In this document: positions 7,135 to 9,543 of the stretch, in pieces | Position numbering within the stretch: position 1 is the stretch's first letter | Layout of the letters: every line of letters begins with the position of its first letter | NCBI GenBank assembly: GCA_937900215.1 | Contig: CALCFH010000324.1 | Location: 1-9,543 of the forward strand | Length of the DNA: 9,543 nucleotides | Direction of reading: 5' to 3' | Origin: an uncultured Cryomorphaceae bacterium | GTDB lineage: Bacteria > Bacteroidota > Bacteroidia > Flavobacteriales > Schleiferiaceae | The notes under the pieces: generated by a model | Databases searched by the model: none | The model's input: only the letters and a program-made list of their open reading frames with translations | Told to the model about the DNA's origin: nothing | Made by a program: the position numbers and the translations under genes

Positions 7135-7293
7135 GTATCTATACTTTCCGCGTTTCTTTTCAGAATGAAATCGCTTTATTGAATTTTCATTGCTTTGATG
7201 TCAAGTGCTTTAGAGTTCTATCCGAAGATAAAAATGATAAGACAATCAGACTTGGGCATTTAAGCTAGACACTTTGGCTAGTTATCACCCCTG

Positions 7294-7317
7294 CCTATTC
7301 GTATTAACTTGAATAGG
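7294..7317. repeat. Inverted repeat in the convergent gap between rpsT and the glycosyltransferase gene
   Basis: Perfect 7-bp arms CCTATTC (7294-7300) and GAATAGG (7311-7317) enclose a 10-base loop, 30 bases beyond the stop codon of the minus-strand glycosyltransferase gene. The position suits a 3'-end hairpin, but no T run follows on the minus strand, so it is not a standard intrinsic terminator. The rest of 7135-7346 shows no credible gene. Confidence 0.45.
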
Positions 7318-7346
7318 AGTTATAGATAAACAGCAGAAGATTCTTC

Positions 7347-8774
7347 TTAGTCAGAGTTGCTATTCCTTAACCGTATCAAGGCATATTTTTCGGATGTCCA
7401 GACTATATTTTCTTTTGGATACTCGCTAATTCGACTGGCATTCTCTATTTTGAACTCTACTTTTTCGGGGGTATTTCTAATAAGATTGTATTGCCCATGT
7501 CTTGCGGCATAGGAGTGAAGGCTCCAATTTTCTTTAAACTCCTCGCTTAGGTCTAATGTGGCTCCATTTGGGATGTTCTCATTTATGAAATAGATTAACT
7601 CGAGCTCGGGTTTATCTCTTTTAATTGAGTTGAATTGCAATAAAGACAATACAAAGGCAAATCCGACCAAGGCGAATGATACTATTCTGAGAATCGACCA
7701 TGTTTTGACAGTTATTCTCAGTAGAAGATGTTTGAAATAGGGTTTGAGAAGGAGGGCCAATGCCAATGAAAAGAAAGGATAAACAGTTAAGATGTAAAAG
7801 CCTCTTTGTTTTAAACTAATTAATATCGGTAGCACACCTCCTGCCACCAAACAGATTAGAATGTAGCTATACTTGGTCTCCTCAGGACTTGTATTGACTT
7901 GAATCTTTCGTTTAACTAGAAACCATACAACAAGGCCTAATGCAACAGAAATAATAATTTGATTTAGAAAAATAAATACGATCTCGAATCGACTATTTAC
8001 TGTTTGTACATTTTGGAGGCTATTTACCACTTGCTCTTGTATGTACGAAACGAAGCTATTCCAACCTGCAGGAAGGAAGAAATACAAAACAAGAAATGGA
8101 ATAACAGTGGCGCTTAGCAGCCATAAAGTGCTGTATGTCGCCTGAATAAAAGAATTTCTTCTAAAAAAGAACCAAAAAAACAAAGGGAATCCCCAGAGAT
8201 ATAATCCAACAAATCCCTTTGAAAGAATCGATAGGAAGAGTAATAATCCTGCAAAAAGAACGTAGACTTTTTTCTCCGTTTTGGCGTGTTTAATTAAGAG
8301 ATAGAAGCTTGTACTGCAAAATATCATCATGGTATTTTCTAATAAATTATTAGAAAAAGACCATTGGATATCGGGAATAAGAATGAAGAATAATAGAGGT
8401 AAAAAGGAAAGAAAACGATCCTGAGTAAGTTCTTTCCAGATGAGAACTATTATTTGAGTATTAATAAGAAAAGTAGCGAGTGAGTAGAAGCGCTCTACAT
8501 AAATTGAGTTTCCAAAGAGTTTAAAGCAAAGGGCTTGCAATCCCATTGCGAGGGGTGGGTGCTCGTAGAATGAGTCAAACAAAGTGTTCGATAGATGCGG
8601 TTCCCAAAAACTGCCTATACCCAGGGCCATATTATTTGCCACAGCAGCATAAATAACCCCATCTAAGAACATTCCGTCTGAAAACAATGGAGTTGCAACT
8701 ATGCAGCCAAATAAGCCAAGAATGAGGGTGATAAACAGAATTGAGATCTGCTTTTCTGAATTATTTAATCCCAT
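7347..8774 (-). CDS. Membrane glycosyltransferase of the GT-C type (ArnT/PMT-like)
   Basis: This 475-residue polytopic protein has about ten hydrophobic segments between residues 10 and 380 and a soluble C-terminal tail (about 381-475). The first helix (10-30) is followed by FLDGVIYAAVANNMALG (36-52), carrying the acidic residue (D38) typical of the first extracytoplasmic loop in ArnT/PMT-like enzymes. FYEHPPLAMGLQ (69-80) matches the PPL motif and LFG..YVERFYSLA (86-100) the following conserved stretch. Further matches are LSKGFVGLY (184-192) and KQRGFYILTVYPFF (322-335). Enzymes of this group transfer a sugar from a polyprenyl-phosphate donor to a lipid, glycan or protein at the outer face of the inner membrane. 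Acceptor and sugar cannot be read from sequence. The gene stands alone, convergent with rpsT, with no polysaccharide or lipid A genes visible beside it. The family call is strong; the substrate is unknown. Confidence 0.88.
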   Translation of the reverse strand: MGLNNSEKQISILFITLILGLFGCIVATPLFSDGMFLDGVIYAAVANNMALGIGSFWEPHLSNTLFDSFYEHPPLAMGLQALCFKLFGNSIYVERFYSLATFLINTQIIVLIWKELTQDRFLSFLPLLFFILIPDIQWSFSNNLLENTMMIFCSTSFYLLIKHAKTEKKVYVLFAGLLLFLSILSKGFVGLYLWGFPLFFWFFFRRNSFIQATYSTLWLLSATVIPFLVLYFFLPAGWNSFVSYIQEQVVNSLQNVQTVNSRFEIVFIFLNQIIISVALGLVVWFLVKRKIQVNTSPEETKYSYILICLVAGGVLPILISLKQRGFYILTVYPFFSLALALLLKPYFKHLLLRITVKTWSILRIVSFALVGFAFVLSLLQFNSIKRDKPELELIYFINENIPNGATLDLSEEFKENWSLHSYAARHGQYNLIRNTPEKVEFKIENASRISEYPKENIVWTSEKYALIRLRNSNSD

Positions 8775-8812
8775 AGAGGTGCAAGCGAGTGATAAAGCGT
8801 AGAGCGTATGAT

Positions 8813-8895
8813 GTGAAATTTAGACGTATTATTCCATTCAGCAGCGGAGACCTAAATTAGATTAAATTCAATGGTGACTCCAAACAAAATTTCAC
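8813..8895. repeat. 9-bp inverted repeat pair around the glycosyltransferase promoter region
   Basis: GTGAAATTT (8813-8821) and AAATTTCAC (8887-8895) are perfect reverse complements separated by 65 bases. They bracket the candidate promoter of the glycosyltransferase gene, so they may be two operator half-sites or operators of one regulator. Chance is possible because the core is AT-rich. Confidence 0.4.
8852..8884 (-). promoter_or_regulatory. Candidate promoter of the glycosyltransferase gene
   Basis: On the minus strand TTTG (8884-8881) precedes TAATTTAG (8859-8852) by 21 bases. The -7 box has one mismatch to TAnnTTTG (A for the last T) and the spacing is slightly long. It would leave a leader of about 70 bases before the ATG at 8774. 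A second near match, TAAATTTC, lies closer to the gene. Confidence 0.3.
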
Positions 8896-8900
8896 TCAAG

Positions 8901-8924
8901 ATATCAAGCTGTTTTTTTTGATAT
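8901..8924. promoter_or_regulatory. Operator-like inverted repeat upstream of the candidate small-RNA promoter
   Basis: ATATCAA (8901-8907) and TTGATAT (8918-8924) are perfect 7-bp inverted arms with a 10-base spacer containing a T tract. The repeat ends 9 bases before the -7 box at 8934 and so covers the -33 region. That position would let a dimeric regulator block or recruit RNA polymerase. No regulator is encoded in the window. Confidence 0.4.
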
Positions 8925-8933
8925 AAGGGTTTC

Positions 8934-8941
8934 TACTTTTG
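8934..8941 (+). promoter_or_regulatory. Promoter -7 box for the candidate small RNA
   Basis: TACTTTTG matches TAnnTTTG exactly. The only clear upstream TTTG (8917-8920) is 13 bases away instead of about 19, so the -33 element is non-canonical or absent. Transcription would begin about 8947-8949, just before the first helix of the structured segment. Confidence 0.45.
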
Positions 8942-8947
8942 CCATTC

Positions 8948-9037
8948 AACTAGATAGACAGCTCTTTTATTCACCTGGCAACAATTGCAGTTGCCTTTCA
9001 ACAAGAGTCTATCCTGCGGATGTCCTGTCTATTTTTT
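8948..9037 (+). ncRNA. Candidate structured small RNA of about 90 nt with its own terminator
   Basis: The sequence folds by eye into a compact structure. Helix P1 pairs ATAGACAG (8954-8961) with CTGTCTAT (9025-9032). Directly stacked on it, P2 pairs CTCTT (8962-8966) with AAGAG (9003-9007). Beyond an internal loop, a hairpin pairs GGCAAC (8977-8982) with GTTGCC (8990-8995), loop AATTGCA. The 3' side of P1 holds a small hairpin ATCC-TGC-GGAT (9011-9021), giving a three-way junction. Six T (9032-9037) follow P1, as at a transcript end. A perfect -7 box lies upstream and there is no long reading frame in this gap. It does not look like tRNA, the signal recognition particle RNA (no GGAA-loop motif), tmRNA or 6S RNA. 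It could be one of the clade-specific RNA motifs predicted in Flavobacteria, or the leader of the 71-residue reading frame starting at 9116. Strand is set by the -7 box and the T run. No energy or conservation test was done. Confidence 0.45.
9025..9037 (+). terminator. Terminator formed by the closing helix of the candidate small RNA
   Basis: CTGTCTAT (9025-9032) is the 3' arm of the P1 helix, whose 5' arm lies at 8954-8961, and it runs straight into six T (9032-9037). Unlike an ordinary terminator, the two arms enclose about 63 nt of other structure, so termination would need the whole domain to fold. A competing pairing of the 5' arm could prevent it. Confidence 0.4.
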
Positions 9038-9083
9038 AACGATTTCTTTAAAATGCGCAAACCTAGGATGGGATGAAGCGATC

Positions 9084-9091
9084 TACTTTAG
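9084..9091 (+). promoter_or_regulatory. Weak promoter-like box before the 71-residue reading frame
   Basis: TACTTTAG differs from TAnnTTTG at one position and ends 24 bases before the ATG at 9116. No convincing -33 TTTG is seen about 19 bases upstream. It would allow the small gene to be transcribed independently of the structured RNA. In the gene-free stretch 8775-9115 I see only the inverted repeats, promoter-like boxes and structured RNA listed here. Confidence 0.25.
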
Positions 9092-9115
9092 TTCAAAATA
9101 CAGCTTTATAAAATT

Positions 9116-9331
9116 ATGCTAACTGAAAATAAAGATCCGCGAGAGCGCTTGCATCTATTGGAAGCTTTGATGCCGTTCATGGGCTTGATATTCTTGTACT
9201 TTAAGCTTAGGTATAAAGTGAATTCGCCTATCGAAAGCAATCAAGCCTTTCTGCTTTTTGCCAATCTCCTTCAGATTATATATCTCTTCATTATTTTGAT
9301 GGCTTTTCTAGGAGCGAAATCTATTTTTTAG
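9116..9331 (+). CDS. Possible small two-helix membrane protein (hypothetical)
   Basis: This 71-codon frame has a charged N-terminus (TENKDPRER), a short hydrophobic segment at about 17-29 (ALMPFMGLIFLYF), a basic/polar linker (30-43) and a longer hydrophobic helix at about 44-66 (AFLLFANLLQIIYLFIILMA). That would fit a two-pass inner-membrane protein. The ATG at 9116 is the only possible ATG because an in-frame stop lies at 9089-9091. There is no Shine-Dalgarno sequence, which is not informative in this phylum. It lies downstream of the structured RNA and is flanked by an imperfect inverted repeat. No family is recognised. Charge distribution and helix lengths look protein-like, but a 71-codon frame in AT-rich DNA could be chance, and hydrophobic stretches arise easily from T-rich sequence. 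Confidence 0.45.
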   Translation: MLTENKDPRERLHLLEALMPFMGLIFLYFKLRYKVNSPIESNQAFLLFANLLQIIYLFIILMAFLGAKSIF

Positions 9332-9348
9332 AATCAAATAGGTCAATA

Positions 9349-9370
9349 TGAAGCTACTTTCTTCAATTTT
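9349..9370 (+). terminator. Weak terminator-like hairpin after the 71-residue frame
   Basis: TGAAG (9349-9353) pairs with CTTCA (9361-9365) around a 7-base loop, followed by ATTTT (9366-9370). The stem is only 5 bp and the T run is short. It stands 18 bases after the stop codon, the right place for a 3' end, but could be chance. Confidence 0.2.
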
Positions 9371-9406
9371 AAGCCTTTGAGTAAAAATCGATAGACTCTG
9401 TTGAGA

Positions 9407-9543
9407 TTATTCAAAAGACTCAACGAAGGATAAAATTTTTGCTCTTGATTTATATTGGGCGCTAAGATTGCCAAGTAATGTTCCACCGAATTTATAGGAA
9501 TAGACTCTTCCATCTATTTCTAATTGACCATTTTGATTGGAGT
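9407..9543 (-). CDS. C-terminal end of a minus-strand gene entering from the right edge
   Basis: A minus-strand frame is open from the right edge to a TAA at 9409-9407, giving 44 residues: SNQNGQLEIDGRVYSYKFGG, then TLLGNLSAQYKSRAKILSFV, then ESFE. The alternation of hydrophobic and charged residues, the GR/GG turns and the basic then acidic C-terminus look like real protein, and the two other minus-strand frames are interrupted. I do not recognise the family; most of the gene lies outside. It converges on the 71-residue plus-strand frame, with 75 bases between their stops. An inverted repeat GTTGAG/CTCAAC (9400-9405, 9419-9424) spans its stop codon, with no T run directly after it. Confidence 0.6.
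   Translation of the reverse strand, partial: SNQNGQLEIDGRVYSYKFGGTLLGNLSAQYKSRAKILSFVESFE

Larger units (their letters stand above)
8998..9404. repeat. Imperfect inverted repeat flanking the 71-residue reading frame
   Basis: The right copy GATAGACTCTGTTGA (9390-9404) matches the reverse complement of the left copy (8998-9013) at all 15 bases apart from one extra T in the left copy. A shorter copy, ATAGACTCTT, is at 9500-9509 inside the partial gene at the right edge. The left copy lies within the candidate small RNA. The pair could be element ends, binding sites or complementary RNA segments; no transposase or target duplication is visible. Confidence 0.5.

Noticed and set aside
7164..7191. 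Inverted repeat AATGAAA/TTTCATT as a terminator for the minus-strand glycosyltransferase gene
   Set aside because: It has a 14-base loop, an AT-only stem apart from one G-C pair, no T run on the minus strand, and lies more than 150 bases beyond the stop codon.
8948..9037. Signal recognition particle RNA, tmRNA or 6S RNA as the identity of the structured segment
   Set aside because: The conserved GGAA-loop domain of SRP RNA, the tRNA-like end of tmRNA, and the length and large central bubble of 6S RNA are all missing.
8998..9404. Insertion sequence or MITE defined by the inverted repeat
   Set aside because: There is no transposase and no visible target-site duplication, and one repeat copy lies inside a structured RNA, so I report the repeat but not a mobile element.
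1..9543. CRISPR array, phage genes, restriction-modification or toxin-antitoxin genes
   Set aside because: I saw no regularly spaced repeats and no proteins of those families on either strand. The only remote hint, a small RNA next to a small membrane peptide, is listed as speculation.

Overview
The window looks like chromosomal DNA of a Bacteroidota bacterium, most likely of the Flavobacteriales. The evidence is: AT-leaning sequence; start codons with no clear Shine-Dalgarno sequence; several matches to the Bacteroidota -7 promoter box TAnnTTTG; a compact archaeal/eukaryote-like (type 3) prolyl-tRNA synthetase without the editing insertion; an OmpP1/FadL-like barrel of the type common in this phylum; and a 228-residue conserved-looking hypothetical protein whose style is familiar from Bacteroidota. 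No species can be named from this sequence alone.

Left block (1-4444, minus strand) holds envelope or exported proteins. A low-complexity lipoprotein overlaps by one base (TAATG) with an OmpP1/FadL-like outer-membrane barrel. After a 112-base gap comes a large secreted beta-propeller protein with Asp-box (BNR)/Vps10-like repeats. Its frame is open for 577 codons and leaves the window at position 1, so its C-terminal part is missing.

Middle block (4494-7134, plus strand) is housekeeping translation: proS, then 15 bases later an unrecognised 228-residue protein, then a promoter, tRNA-Glu(UUC), rpsT (ribosomal protein S20) and a strong intrinsic terminator. proS and the lipoprotein/barrel pair diverge from a 49-base intergenic region that holds overlapping promoter-like sites.

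Right block (7135-9543) is more accessory. A minus-strand polytopic GT-C glycosyltransferase (ArnT/PMT-like) is followed by a 341-base gene-free stretch rich in inverted repeats. In that gap lies the best candidate for something undescribed: a roughly 90-nt structured RNA (about 8948-9037) with a perfect TAnnTTTG box upstream, an 8-bp closing helix, two or three internal helices, and six T residues directly after the closing helix. Downstream are a possible 71-residue two-helix membrane protein, flanked by an imperfect inverted repeat, and the C-terminal 44 codons of a minus-strand gene that enters from the right edge.

Limits: family calls come from reading motifs, not searches. RNA structures were paired by eye without energy calculations. 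Promoter calls rest on a short consensus.
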